The notes under the pieces: model-generated
What the model was told of the DNA's origin: nothing
What the model saw: the letters and a program-made list of their open reading frames with translations, nothing else
Database searches by the model: none
Source of the DNA: Bacteroides caecigallinarum
GTDB lineage: Bacteria > Bacteroidota > Bacteroidia > Bacteroidales > Bacteroidaceae
Assembly (NCBI RefSeq): GCF_021531075.1
Contig: NZ_JADYTJ010000001.1
Coordinates: 107,112 to 171,111, forward strand
DNA: 64,000 bases
Reading direction: 5' to 3'
Program-made: the position numbers and the translations under genes
Part shown: in pieces, positions 37,619 through 46,325 of the stretch
How the letters are laid out: the number at the start of each line of letters is the position of its first letter
Numbering within the stretch: position 1 is the stretch's first letter

Positions 37619-38666
37619 TTATTTCAGTTTTAATATAAGGTTGACGGTGAAAATACCGTTAGTATTGCTTATCTCCAGATTATGCTTTCCGGGGTAGAGC
37701 AGTTCTAGTCTTTTCTTGCAGTTGGCTATACCGATGCCTGGCTCCTTGTTTTCCGGTTTCGGGTTTACTGTCTGGTTTTCGGTAAAGAGTGTAAGTGTAT
37801 CATTGTTTACTTTCAGGCTTATGATGATATTGCTTTCCAGGTGCGACGATGCTCCGTATTTCAGTGCATTCTCAATGAAAGTTATGAGTATCATCGGTGC
37901 TATCTTGATATTTTTCGCTGACTCGTCGGCTGAATACGAATAGTATATATGAGTACGGTTTTCGTCTATACGGTTCTTCTGTAATTCAATGTACTGACTG
38001 ATATATTCGGCCTCTTCGTCAATGGTTACGCTATCCTTTGTTGCCTTTGTGTACATGTACTTTATAAGGTCTATGAACTGTATAAAAGCGGTTTCGGCCT
38101 TCTGGCTTTGTGTTATCATCAGTCCGTAGAGGGTATTCAGTGTGTTGAAGAGGAAGTGTGGATTTATCTGAGCTTTGTATAATGCCAGTTCGGCTTTCTT
38201 CTTCTCAAACTCACTGGCCTGTCTTGCCATAATCTGCTTGTATAGTTCTGTAAGAAGACCTACAGCTATACTGAAGCAAATCGTTACGAGATACATGAAC
38301 CATGTGGCCTGCTGGTGTTGCTTTATTCTACTTATACTCATTGTCTTTCGTATGAACTTCTCCATCCGGGGTTTGTGTCCGCGAAATGGGAAATCCATCT
38401 GATATTGTGTGATCAGCCATGTGATGAATATCGTGCCTAAGAGTACGGCTATGGCTATCAGCAGATGCTTACGGTCTTTCAGTGCCATAGGAACGCTGAT
38501 TTGCTTTATGCAGAAATATACGGCGTATAGCCATACTATCAGAGTTATGACAAAGAGTGAATTGCTTTCCAGCCACTTGTCTACGGGGAGCATCATCATC
38601 ATGGCGGGCAGCAGAATGATACAGAAGAATAAATCAATGCCTATTGGTAAATACTTGTTGTTCATA
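37619..38666 (-). CDS. LytS-type sensor histidine kinase
   Basis: About 349 residues. Four hydrophobic helices in the N-terminal half form the membrane sensor, a short coiled linker follows, then ALYKAQINPHFLFNTLNTLYGLM with the phospho-acceptor His of the His_kinase (LytS) family near residue 197, and an ATPase end (APMILITFIENALKYG; PGIGIANCKKRLELLYPG). The start is at 38666 because a -7 element (38686-38693) leaves no room for the longer frame that begins at 38776. The gene pairs with the LytTR regulator. Confidence 0.94.
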
Positions 38667-38685
38667 TCGTATAGAGTTATAATGC

Positions 38686-38693
38686 AAATGTAA
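38686..38693 (-). promoter_or_regulatory. -7 element of the LytS/LytTR operon
   Basis: The minus strand reads TACATTTG (perfect TAnnTTTG), 20 bp upstream of the kinase ATG at 38666. It decides that start. Confidence 0.6.
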
Positions 38694-38817
38694 AATAAAT
38701 ATGCCGAAAATGCGAATAAATGAAATGTTAAAAAACGTGCTTTGCCGTTTACCACTTGATGTGTGTCGTTCGCCACTGCATTCGTACGGAGGTGTTTTCT
38801 TCAGTATATTCTTTGAG

Positions 38818-38825
38818 TAGTTTTG
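38818..38825 (+). promoter_or_regulatory. -7 element of the TonB-type receptor gene
   Basis: TAGTTTTG (perfect TAnnTTTG), with TTTT at the -33 position (38795-38798). The ATG at 38852 lies 27 bp downstream, which excludes the longer frame that starts at 38756. The promoter is divergent from that of the kinase operon, 125 bp away. Confidence 0.65.
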
Positions 38826-38851
38826 TATCAGAAACGAAAAAACAACATTAT

Positions 38852-41647
38852 ATGAAACTGAAACTTTTTACATCTATTGCTTTGTTTTTATTGCCGCTGA
38901 TATTGGTGGCACAGGGGAGGGTTACGGTGAGTGGAACCGTGACAGATAAGAATACCGGTGAGCCATTGCCATCGGCTACAGTAAGTATAGCACCTTCTTC
39001 GGATAAGGATTCGAAAAAGTATACTTCTACGGATTTGGACGGAAAATTTGTATTCACTTCTGTTTCGTACGACAGTTATGTAGTTGGAGTTACGTATGTG
39101 GGATATAAGGAAGATGAGAAAAAATTGAAGGTAACTGATAAGAAGAATAGTTATATCGTAACTTTCAAACTTGATGAAAATGCTCTGATGCTGGGCGAAG
39201 TGTCTGTACAGGGGCGTGCCACCCGTGCCGAACAGAAGGGTGACAGTCTGTTCTATAATGCAGAGGCTTTCAAGGTTATGCAGGGAAGTTCTGCCGAAGA
39301 TCTTTTGGCTAAAATGCCGGGTATAGTGGTTGAAGGCGGAACCATTCAGGCTCAAGGTGAAGATGTTAAGAAAATATTGGTGGATGGTAAGGAGTTTTTT
39401 GAAGGTGACGTAAATCTGGCTATCAAGAATCTGCCTTCTGACGTAATAGCAAGTATCGAGGTATTCGACAAAAAGAGTGAGCAGGCAGAATTCACCGGAT
39501 TTGATGACGGTGAGGAAATAAAGACCATCAATATCATAACTAAGGGTGGATATCGTCAGGGTACTTTCGGTGAGGTATCTGCCGGATATGGAACAGAAGA
39601 CAGATATAAGGTGAACGGAAATATAAATTTCTTTAATGATGACCGCAGAATTTCAGTCCTTGGCATGTCGAATAATGTCAATCAACAGAACTTCTCGCAG
39701 GAAGACCTTGCCGGAGTTATGTCTTCTTCTTCAGGTGGTGGCCGTGGAAGACGTGGCGGTGGCGGAGGTGGTCGCGGCGGTTCCGGTGGAGGTGGAAACA
39801 CTTCTGATTTTATGGTAGGCAGTATGGGAGGTATCACTTCTACAAATGGTGTCGGACTGAACTATGTTGATAAATGGGGCGATAAGGTCAATATCACGGG
39901 AAGCTATTTCTTCAATCAGTCTGAAAACCTGACACAGCAGCAGACAGAGCGTGAATACTTCGAATCCGTGCTTCCGGGTATGACATATGATGAGTATCAG
40001 GAGAAAACGATGGAGAACTGGAACCATCGTTTCAATATGAAACTTGATTATAAGATTTCGGACAGGACATCGCTCCAGTTCCGCCCTACGGTAAGTTTTC
40101 AGAATAATGACAATATATCATTGCTTGACGGGCAGAATATGATTAACGGACAGACTGATGCCGAAACACATACAAGCTCGAATAGCGCCACAGATGCATA
40201 TAACCTTGGTGCAGACATCATTCTGCGTCACAGATTCCCTACAGAAGGCAGAACATTGTCACTCATGCTGAACGGTAAGATGAGCAATACGGATGGGGGA
40301 ACTTATACAGACTATCTGAATACTCTGAATATGTTATCAGAAACACCTCAGACTGAAGAGTACAGCCAGTATAAGAATACGATGAACAAACAATATAGTT
40401 TCCGTTCAAACCTCAGTTATACGGAAAAACTGACTGACCATATGCAGTTACAGCTGGGATATAAATTTTCATATTCCGATTCGGATTCAGACAGAAAAAC
40501 ATATATGAAATCGTCTGTTACAGATCTTTACGACCAGTTGGATGAAAGTCTTTCAAATGTTTATCAGACAGGATATTCCACTCATGCCGGAAATGTGGGA
40601 TTAAGATATCATGCAGGAAAGTTCAATGCAATGATTGGTGCAGATGTGCAATGGTCTGAATTGTCGGGTGACCTTGTTTATCCCAATCCGGACAAGATGA
40701 ACAACAACTATTTCTCATTCCTGCCTTCGTTTAATATGAGATATTCGCTTGACAGAACGAACTCGTTCATGCTGAGATACAGAAGCAGTTCGTCTTCTCC
40801 ATCAGTGACTGAACTTCAGAATGTGGTCGATAATTCTAATCCGCTTTTCCTTTCTACAGGTAATCCCGACCTTGACCAGCAGATTTCGCATACGGCGAAT
40901 TTGCGATATATCCGTACCACCAAATCCGGACATACGTTTATAGCTATGGTTGGAGGTACAGCGAAATTGGGTTATGTGGCAGACAGTACATTTATAGCTA
41001 AAGAAGATATACAGATTTCCGATAATGTTACTCTGAATAAAGGTTCTCAGTTCACCAAACCTGTAAACTTGGACGGTTATTACAGCTTGCAGTCAATGCT
41101 TACATACGGTTTTCCGTTTGACTTGATTCGCAGTAACATCAATTTCAGTGTATCGGCTAATTATTCTAATGTACCGACTATCTTCAACGGTGAGAAGAGC
41201 AAGACTAACGAACTGAATATCATACCTAAAGTAATTATAGGTAGTAACATAAGCCAGAATCTTGATTTCACAGATTCATATTCGGCAGGAATAAACAAGA
41301 TATTCAGTTCGTTGGATACAGCAAGCGGTACCGGAGATTATATCACCCATAATGCAGCAGCCAAGTTGGGCTGGACCTTCTTTTGGGGATTGACATTCCG
41401 CAGTACATTCAATTATATTGGTTACACAGGACTGGATACAGGTAACGAAGATTATTTCCTTTGGAATGTTTCGCTTGGAAAGAAATTCCTGAAGAACAAT
41501 GCTGCTGAGATTAAGGTTGAGGCTTTCGATATACTTAAACAGAATCAGGCTTTTACGCATAGTACCGGTAGTAACTATTACGACTACATAAACAGTAATG
41601 TGCTTAAGCCTTACGCAATGGTAAGTTTTGTTTATACAATTCGATAG
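38852..41647 (+). CDS. TonB-dependent receptor-like outer-membrane protein with a Gly/Arg-rich insert
   Basis: About 931 residues: signal peptide (LPLILVAQ), carboxypeptidase-regulatory-like domain (GRVTVSGTVTDKNTGEPLPSATVSI), plug (LAKMPGIVVEGGTIQAQGEDVKKILVDGKEFFEGD near 155-185), then a large barrel ending VSFVYTIR. The RG-rich insert GGGRGRRGGGGGGRGG lies near residues 293-316, in the plug-barrel region, so it likely faces outside or sits in a loop. The family of 'outer membrane beta-barrel' proteins with a plug moves or binds something unknown. It is divergent from the LytS/LytTR genes and is followed by a Spy-like gene. Confidence 0.9.
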   Translation: MKLKLFTSIALFLLPLILVAQGRVTVSGTVTDKNTGEPLPSATVSIAPSSDKDSKKYTSTDLDGKFVFTSVSYDSYVVGVTYVGYKEDEKKLKVTDKKNSYIVTFKLDENALMLGEVSVQGRATRAEQKGDSLFYNAEAFKVMQGSSAEDLLAKMPGIVVEGGTIQAQGEDVKKILVDGKEFFEGDVNLAIKNLPSDVIASIEVFDKKSEQAEFTGFDDGEEIKTINIITKGGYRQGTFGEVSAGYGTEDRYKVNGNINFFNDDRRISVLGMSNNVNQQNFSQEDLAGVMSSSSGGGRGRRGGGGGGRGGSGGGGNTSDFMVGSMGGITSTNGVGLNYVDKWGDKVNITGSYFFNQSENLTQQQTEREYFESVLPGMTYDEYQEKTMENWNHRFNMKLDYKISDRTSLQFRPTVSFQNNDNISLLDGQNMINGQTDAETHTSSNSATDAYNLGADIILRHRFPTEGRTLSLMLNGKMSNTDGGTYTDYLNTLNMLSETPQTEEYSQYKNTMNKQYSFRSNLSYTEKLTDHMQLQLGYKFSYSDSDSDRKTYMKSSVTDLYDQLDESLSNVYQTGYSTHAGNVGLRYHAGKFNAMIGADVQWSELSGDLVYPNPDKMNNNYFSFLPSFNMRYSLDRTNSFMLRYRSSSSSPSVTELQNVVDNSNPLFLSTGNPDLDQQISHTANLRYIRTTKSGHTFIAMVGGTAKLGYVADSTFIAKEDIQISDNVTLNKGSQFTKPVNLDGYYSLQSMLTYGFPFDLIRSNINFSVSANYSNVPTIFNGEKSKTNELNIIPKVIIGSNISQNLDFTDSYSAGINKIFSSLDTASGTGDYITHNAAAKLGWTFFWGLTFRSTFNYIGYTGLDTGNEDYFLWNVSLGKKFLKNNAAEIKVEAFDILKQNQAFTHSTGSNYYDYINSNVLKPYAMVSFVYTIR

Positions 41648-41654
41648 GTCTTAA

Positions 41655-41720
41655 TGGTTTTGCAAAGCGTTTTAAACACTGTTTAAAATACTTTTAAACG
41701 GTGTTTAAACATACTATAAA
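41655..41720. repeat. Period-11 repeat upstream of the Spy-like gene
   Basis: Six 11-bp units built on TTTTAAAC, such as GCGTTTTAAAC, TACTTTTAAAC and GGTGTTTAAAC. Each unit is nearly its own inverse complement, and the row folds into a stem between units one to two and three to four. It lies between the receptor stop codon and the Spy-like gene start. Confidence 0.7.
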
Positions 41721-41753
41721 ACTTGATTTATAAACTCATAAATTGGAAACAAC

Positions 41754-42062
41754 ATGAAAAAGATTTTGTTTTTGTCCATCATGGCAGTTATGTACTTTCA
41801 GACTATAGATGCACAGCGCAGAGGCGGAGAAAAGAGAACTCCTGAACAGGTAGTAGAGAACCTTGACAAGAAACTAGATCTGACTGATGAACAGGAAAAG
41901 CAGATAACGGAGCTTTATAAAGATTTCTTCAATCAGAAACTTTCGCGTGATGAGAGAAAGACAAAGATGGATGAATTGAATTCAAAAATCTCTTCATTGC
42001 TGACAGATGAGCAGAAGGCGAAATTTGATAAAATGAAATCGGAAAGAAGTAAGAGAAAATGA
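41754..42062 (+). CDS. Spy/CpxP-like small periplasmic protein
   Basis: A 102-residue protein with a signal peptide (MKKILFLSIMAVMYFQTIDA), followed by a short RRGGEKR stretch and a charged helical body. LDLTDEQEKQI near residue 41 and LLTDEQKAKFDKM near residue 79 are two copies of the LTxxQ motif that marks the Spy/CpxP fold, periplasmic chaperone-like proteins. It follows the receptor gene by 106 bp and is probably cotranscribed. Its Arg-rich N-terminus echoes the Arg/Gly insert of the receptor. Confidence 0.85.
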   Translation: MKKILFLSIMAVMYFQTIDAQRRGGEKRTPEQVVENLDKKLDLTDEQEKQITELYKDFFNQKLSRDERKTKMDELNSKISSLLTDEQKAKFDKMKSERSKRK

Positions 42063-42081
42063 TAAACTGCGGTTCCTACAT

Positions 42082-42169
42082 GTTTATTTGACGTTCATTG
42101 GGCGTTCACCGGATGTTCATTGGGCGTTTGGTGAGCGTTCTGTGAACACTTAGTGAACGGGTGGTGAAC
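42082..42169. repeat. Period-11 repeat downstream of the Spy-like gene
   Basis: Eight 11-bp units in a row, for example GTTCATTGGGC (twice), GTTCACCGGAT, GTTCTGTGAAC, ACTTAGTGAAC. The left units start with GTTC and the right units end with GAAC, so the row can fold into one hairpin. It lies directly before the terminator at 42178. Confidence 0.7.
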
Positions 42170-42177
42170 ATAAAAAA

Positions 42178-42215
42178 ACAGGCATCATAAAAAACACTTT
42201 TTTTATGATGCCTGT
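42178..42215. terminator. Bidirectional terminator between the Spy-like and DUF3332 genes
   Basis: ACAGGCATCATAA pairs with TTATGATGCCTGT, with A- and T-runs inside and AAGTTTTT after it on the plus strand. The flanking genes converge. Confidence 0.85.
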
Positions 42216-42244
42216 AAGTTTTTGTGTATAAATCAGATTATATA

Positions 42245-42802
42245 TTATCTAGCGGCTGTAAACAGACCTGTTTTTGAACCGCTGATAGCGCGCAAAGAAG
42301 CTAAACCTTGCTGGTCAGGAAGAACTGTTACTGTGTTTCCATCTTGCAATTTAACTGTAACAGTACCATCTTCGTTCATAGTCATAAGTTCATAAGATTC
42401 TCCATCGCATGAAGCACTCCATGTACGGTTTTCCTGGTTGTAAACCAAATCTATAGAAGTCTCTTCTCCAACCTTTGCAATGCTATATCCGTTTTCGTTT
42501 GTTCTAATCAGATATTCTCCATTTTCGCCTTTTACTGTTTTTGTTGTACCCACATCGGCCAAAGGATTAGATCCTGTCCAGAATTCTATAGAGTTTAGAA
42601 CTACTGCATCAGCAAAATAAGCTACTCCGTAAACAGGGATTATATTGAATGCCAAGAATACAACTTCATTCACAAATTTGTTTCCCAGTCCTTGATTCCA
42701 GTCCTTCAATTGATTCCACAATGCAAATGAACCGATACATGACGAGAATAGCAGGCTTCCACCCAGTAAAGCACATGCTACTTTAATTTTTAGTTTTTTC
42801 AT
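42245..42802 (-). CDS. DUF3332 lipoprotein
   Basis: A 185-residue protein of the DUF3332 family, recognised by the opening ALLGGSLLFSSCIGSFALWNQLKDWNQGLGNKFVNEVVFLAFNIIPVYGVAYFADAVVLNSIEFWTG. The Cys in FSSCIG is the lipid anchor, a predicted hydrophobic helix lies near residue 48-65, and the rest is beta-rich with an acidic, glycine-containing end. The function is unknown. A perfect -7 element is 42 bp upstream. Confidence 0.88.
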   Translation of the reverse strand: MKKLKIKVACALLGGSLLFSSCIGSFALWNQLKDWNQGLGNKFVNEVVFLAFNIIPVYGVAYFADAVVLNSIEFWTGSNPLADVGTTKTVKGENGEYLIRTNENGYSIAKVGEETSIDLVYNQENRTWSASCDGESYELMTMNEDGTVTVKLQDGNTVTVLPDQQGLASLRAISGSKTGLFTAAR

Positions 42803-42843
42803 AATTATCTACTAAAAGTTTGTTTGTTAGAACTTATCATAGG

Positions 42844-42851
42844 CAAAGTTA
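42844..42851 (-). promoter_or_regulatory. -7 element of the DUF3332 gene
   Basis: The minus strand reads TAACTTTG (perfect TAnnTTTG), 42 bp upstream of the start at 42802. Confidence 0.6.
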
Positions 42852-42901
42852 TACTATTTTTTTTAAAATGCAAATAATATCATCTGTTTCTCTGCAATTT
42901 A

Positions 42902-43969
42902 TTAATCTTTGTCTATTTTTTGTATTCCTCCGGTAACTGCATCGAAAATTACCCTTGTGTTTACTTTCTTTTTGAATAAATCTTCTACCAGTAATTCTGT
43001 TGTTCCGAATTGTGCAAACAGCATATTGTTGTCTTCAAAAATACTTCTCCCTTTGAATTTGATTGAAACGTTTGCTTTTCCAGGTATGTTGTACAGAACT
43101 CCTTTCGGCCCTTTTTTCTTTTTCTTACTGTCTTCTTCTATTACCGTAGTTGTTTTTATTGGTTGTTGGCTTTCCACACATATATATATAGGCTCTCCTG
43201 CGAGATTATCGGTTGCCAATACCCCCAGTTTTTTCGAGAATCTCAGTATGATGGCGTTAGTGACTTCTTTTTCCGGCAAAATTATTGCAGTAAACAGTTT
43301 GTCTTCTGTCACTCGTGTTCCTGTAAACATTTCCGTTAAGGCTTTCTCCTGTTTGTTCAGGTTGTCCATTATCAGCTTGAGCGATTCTCCATCCTTAGGC
43401 ATATTGTCGGCCTGTCCTCTTAATATCAGGTTTTTGCTTTCGCGTATGTTATAGATTTCTTTAGCTGTCAGTTCAGCCATTTTTGCTGTGGAACCTGCTG
43501 TAAGGATTTCCTCAGTAAGATATCTTTTACCGTTTTCAGGTTTTTCTGATTTTTCTAGAATGTAATCTTTCTTTACAGATTGTGTGGCAGATGTATTTAT
43601 TGCCCTTATTATATTATTCTCAGTCACCTCTATGTCAGACATTACATTTTTGTCGCTTAATTTGATTATGTATGCTTTGGTAGAGTCTGGTACACCGATA
43701 GTTCTTACTTCAATTTTTTTAATTTCCCAATCTGTTGAAGGTTCCGATGTTACATTGTTTATTCTCAAATATCTGTTTGCATATTGGCAGAAATCTCCCG
43801 GTGTATACTTAACTTTTGTTGCTATCAGGTTTATTTCTATGGCAGTTTTAGGCAGAAAGTAAGCTATGCCTTCGCCTTCTCCGGGTTTGTAATAATCTAT
43901 ATTCTGTGCATTTGCTGTCCATAATGTTGTAGCCAGCACAGCCATTGCTATAATTCCTTTTTTGCCCAT
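42902..43969 (-). CDS. DUF4831 family protein
   Basis: A 355-residue secreted protein: signal peptide (LATTLWTANAQ) then a DUF4831-like body, seen in GEGIAYFLPKTAIEINLIATKVKYTPGDFCQYANRYLRINN and in the Lys-rich EEDSKKKKKGPKGVLYNIPGKANVSI near residue 280. The end LFAQFGTTELLVEDLFKKKVNTRVIFDAVTGGIQKI is typical. The function is unknown. It starts 24 bp after nnrDE on the same strand and is probably cotranscribed with it. Confidence 0.88.
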   Translation of the reverse strand: MGKKGIIAMAVLATTLWTANAQNIDYYKPGEGEGIAYFLPKTAIEINLIATKVKYTPGDFCQYANRYLRINNVTSEPSTDWEIKKIEVRTIGVPDSTKAYIIKLSDKNVMSDIEVTENNIIRAINTSATQSVKKDYILEKSEKPENGKRYLTEEILTAGSTAKMAELTAKEIYNIRESKNLILRGQADNMPKDGESLKLIMDNLNKQEKALTEMFTGTRVTEDKLFTAIILPEKEVTNAIILRFSKKLGVLATDNLAGEPIYICVESQQPIKTTTVIEEDSKKKKKGPKGVLYNIPGKANVSIKFKGRSIFEDNNMLFAQFGTTELLVEDLFKKKVNTRVIFDAVTGGIQKIDKD

Positions 43970-43993
43970 AAGCTTTAAAGTATAATTTAGTTG

Positions 43994-45508
43994 TCACTTG
44001 TTGGTTAGTCTTTTCCATGCTTCAGGCAGCGAGTTTATGATGTCTGAAGCATTCATGCAGATTTCTCCTAATCTTTCTGCTGCTATATCTCCTGCAAGTC
44101 CGTGCAGATATACACCTAAAAGGCAAGTCTCTTTTGGGGTATATCCCTGCGCCATCAGTGAAGTTAAAATTCCAGTCAGTACATCACCGCTGCCACCAGT
44201 AGCCATTCCAGGATTTCCTGTAGGGTTGAAATGGCATTCACCTTCTGGAGTTATAATTACCGTCCACGCTCCTTTCAGGACAATGTAAATCTGCATATAC
44301 GATGCCAGGTCTTTTGCTTTTTGTATTCTTTCGTAACTGTTACTGCATCTGCCCACCAATCTTTCCAGTTCTTTGATGTGTGGTGTCAGTATTGAACCTT
44401 TCGGCACACAGTTTATTTGGTTTCTGTAGGAACTCAATGCATTTATGGCATCTGCATCTATCACAGCCGGAATGTAGCATTCCTTCAATTGGTTTATGAT
44501 AGCCTGTGCCGTAAACTCTTCCTGTCCAAGTCCCGGTCCTATACCCAATGCCTGATAATTGTCCAGATCGGTCACTTCTGCAAAGTATCTGTCATCCATG
44601 TCGTCCTGAGTCATTGCTTCAGGTATGCTTGTCTGCAATAACAGGTGGTTGCACACAGGTGTATGTATTGTCAGTAGTCCTACGCCGCTTTTCATACAAC
44701 TTTTTCCTGCAAGTACTGCTGCTCCTCCCATACCGTAGGAACCTGCAATGATAAGGGCATGTCCGAAATTGCCTTTATGTGCGAACTTTTTTCTAGGTTT
44801 GATTATGGTAGAAACCTCATTCTTCTCCGTTATGAAGTTTTTGCTTTCTGTTTGTTCTGTAAATTCCTTGCTGATTCCAATATCCAAAACCTCTAATTCT
44901 CCTACTAGGTCTTCATTCTCTGCAAAGAGGAATGATAGTTTTGGAAGGTGTATTGTAAGTGTCAGGTCTGCTTTTATAATGTTTTGGCGTATATTTCGTG
45001 TGTTGTCTTCTCCCATCATTCCTGAAGGAATGTCTATCGCTATAACCTTTGCAGGAGAAGCATTTATGTATTGTACTACTGCTGCAAATCCGCCACTCAA
45101 CGGGTTGTTAAGTCCTGTACCGAAAAGTCCGTCTATCACGATATCGTCGGCTGTAAGTTTTGGTGGGTCGAACTGGGTACAGACTTCAGTATAATTTGTA
45201 AATCCGCATTCCTGCAGACGTTTTACGTTAGTCAGGCAATCTTCCGAAAGATTACCTTTTATATTGAATAATATAACTTGAACCTGATAGTTTTTCAGAT
45301 GCAGCATGCGTGCTACGGCTATTGCATCGCCTCCGTTATTTCCCGGACCGGCAAATACTACTATTCTGTGTGATTTGTTCCATCTTCTGCATATGGCATC
45401 TGTTATCATGCCGGCAGCTTTTTCCATCAGGTTGATGGATAATATTGAATCGTGCTCTATAGTGTAGGCATCGGCTTCTTTCTGTTGTGTACAACTTAAA
45501 ATTTTCAT
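43994..45508 (-). CDS. nnrDE: Bifunctional NAD(P)HX epimerase / dehydratase
   Basis: A 504-residue repair enzyme that restores hydrated NADH/NADPH. The N-terminal YjeF_N epimerase domain shows VFAGPGNNGGDAIAVARML near residue 52 and IDIPSGMMGEDN; the C-terminal ADP/ATP-dependent dehydratase domain shows HKGNFGHALIIAGSYGMGGAAVLAG near residue 245, ALGIGPGLGQ, and NPTGNPGMATGGSGDVLTGILTSLMAQG near residue 435. The length is that of the fused form. The gene heads a two-gene unit with DUF4831. Confidence 0.97.
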   Translation of the reverse strand: MKILSCTQQKEADAYTIEHDSILSINLMEKAAGMITDAICRRWNKSHRIVVFAGPGNNGGDAIAVARMLHLKNYQVQVILFNIKGNLSEDCLTNVKRLQECGFTNYTEVCTQFDPPKLTADDIVIDGLFGTGLNNPLSGGFAAVVQYINASPAKVIAIDIPSGMMGEDNTRNIRQNIIKADLTLTIHLPKLSFLFAENEDLVGELEVLDIGISKEFTEQTESKNFITEKNEVSTIIKPRKKFAHKGNFGHALIIAGSYGMGGAAVLAGKSCMKSGVGLLTIHTPVCNHLLLQTSIPEAMTQDDMDDRYFAEVTDLDNYQALGIGPGLGQEEFTAQAIINQLKECYIPAVIDADAINALSSYRNQINCVPKGSILTPHIKELERLVGRCSNSYERIQKAKDLASYMQIYIVLKGAWTVIITPEGECHFNPTGNPGMATGGSGDVLTGILTSLMAQGYTPKETCLLGVYLHGLAGDIAAERLGEICMNASDIINSLPEAWKRLTNK

Positions 45509-45628
45509 TGCTACATTTATGGTATTTTGTTGGTAAAAGTAGTAAAAACATACGAACTATTCACTATTTAATCTTCAAAATATACTTAAATACTTAAAAC
45601 GTAGTGTTGTCATTTGTCAGATTTTGCG

Positions 45629-45636
45629 TAAATTTG
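45629..45636 (+). promoter_or_regulatory. -7 element of hpt
   Basis: TAAATTTG (perfect TAnnTTTG), 28 bp upstream of the ATG at 45664. It decides against the longer frame that begins at 45604. Confidence 0.6.
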
Positions 45637-45663
45637 CCCGCAATTTTAAACTTGCATAATCGT

Positions 45664-46203
45664 ATGAGTATTATTCAGATAAAAGACAAGTCGTTTACTA
45701 CGTTTATTACAGAAGATAGAATATTGAAAGAAGTATCGCGTGTGGCTGATGAAATAAACCGTGATCTGGCAGGAACTGAACCTCTGTTCCTCAGCGTATT
45801 GAACGGTTCGTTTATGTTTACGGCCGATTTGATGAAGCGCATCAATATCCCATGCGAAATATCTTTCGTAAAGCTTGCTTCCTATCAGGGAACATCTTCT
45901 ACCGGCAAGGTAAAGGAACTTGTCGGGCTGAACGAAGATATTACCGGCAGAACCGTTGTTATAGTAGAAGACATTATCGATACCGGTTTCACAATGGAAC
46001 GTCTTGTAGAGACACTGCGTGCACGTAATCCTAAAGAGATACGCATAGCTACATTGCTGGTAAAACCGGACAAGCTCCAGGTTAAGCTCAATATTGATTA
46101 TGTGGCTATGAATATACCTAACGATTTTATTGTGGGGTATGGTCTGGATTACGACGGAAAAGGACGAAACTATCGCGATATATATACAGTGGTCAATGAA
46201 TAG
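45664..46203 (+). CDS. hpt: Hypoxanthine phosphoribosyltransferase
   Basis: A 179-residue purine-salvage enzyme that makes IMP/GMP from the base and PRPP. LSVLNGSFMFTADLMKRI is the first loop, SYQGTSSTGKVKEL the flexible loop with Ser-Tyr, and VVIVEDIIDTGFTM the PRPP motif (VEDIIDTG). PNDFIVGYGLDYDGKGRNYRDIYTV holds the base-binding segment. The start at 45664 gives MSIIQIKDKSFTTFI. The gene is followed by a hairpin repeat and adk. Confidence 0.97.
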   Translation: MSIIQIKDKSFTTFITEDRILKEVSRVADEINRDLAGTEPLFLSVLNGSFMFTADLMKRINIPCEISFVKLASYQGTSSTGKVKELVGLNEDITGRTVVIVEDIIDTGFTMERLVETLRARNPKEIRIATLLVKPDKLQVKLNIDYVAMNIPNDFIVGYGLDYDGKGRNYRDIYTVVNE

Positions 46204-46206
46204 GTG

Positions 46207-46290
46207 ACAAGGTTTCAGATACAAGTTAATAGAAGGTTCCCGTCCGGATGGTAACCTTGTCTACTCGTTAACTTGTAAACTAGTCAACTA
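46207..46290. repeat. Hairpin element with CCGTCCGGATGG core upstream of adk
   Basis: The left arm (ACAAGTTAA ... AAGGTT) pairs with the right arm (AACCTTG ... TTAACTTGT) around the loop CCCGTCCGGATGG. The unit resembles the element at 49739 and has a similar loop to the period-7 element at 32371. It lies between the hpt stop and the adk start. Confidence 0.7.
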
Positions 46291-46325
46291 ATTAAAGAAC
46301 TTATAAACTCAAAAACTAGAATAAA

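Noticed and set aside
38667..38776. Longer N-terminus of the LytS-type kinase
   Set aside because: A perfect -7 element at 38686-38693 lies within it.
38756..38851. Longer N-terminus of the TonB-type receptor
   Set aside because: It would be encoded upstream of and across the -7 element (38818-38825), and the signal peptide starts at 38852.
45604..45663. Longer N-terminus of Hpt
   Set aside because: It overlaps the -7 element at 45629-45636, and the family starts at 45664.
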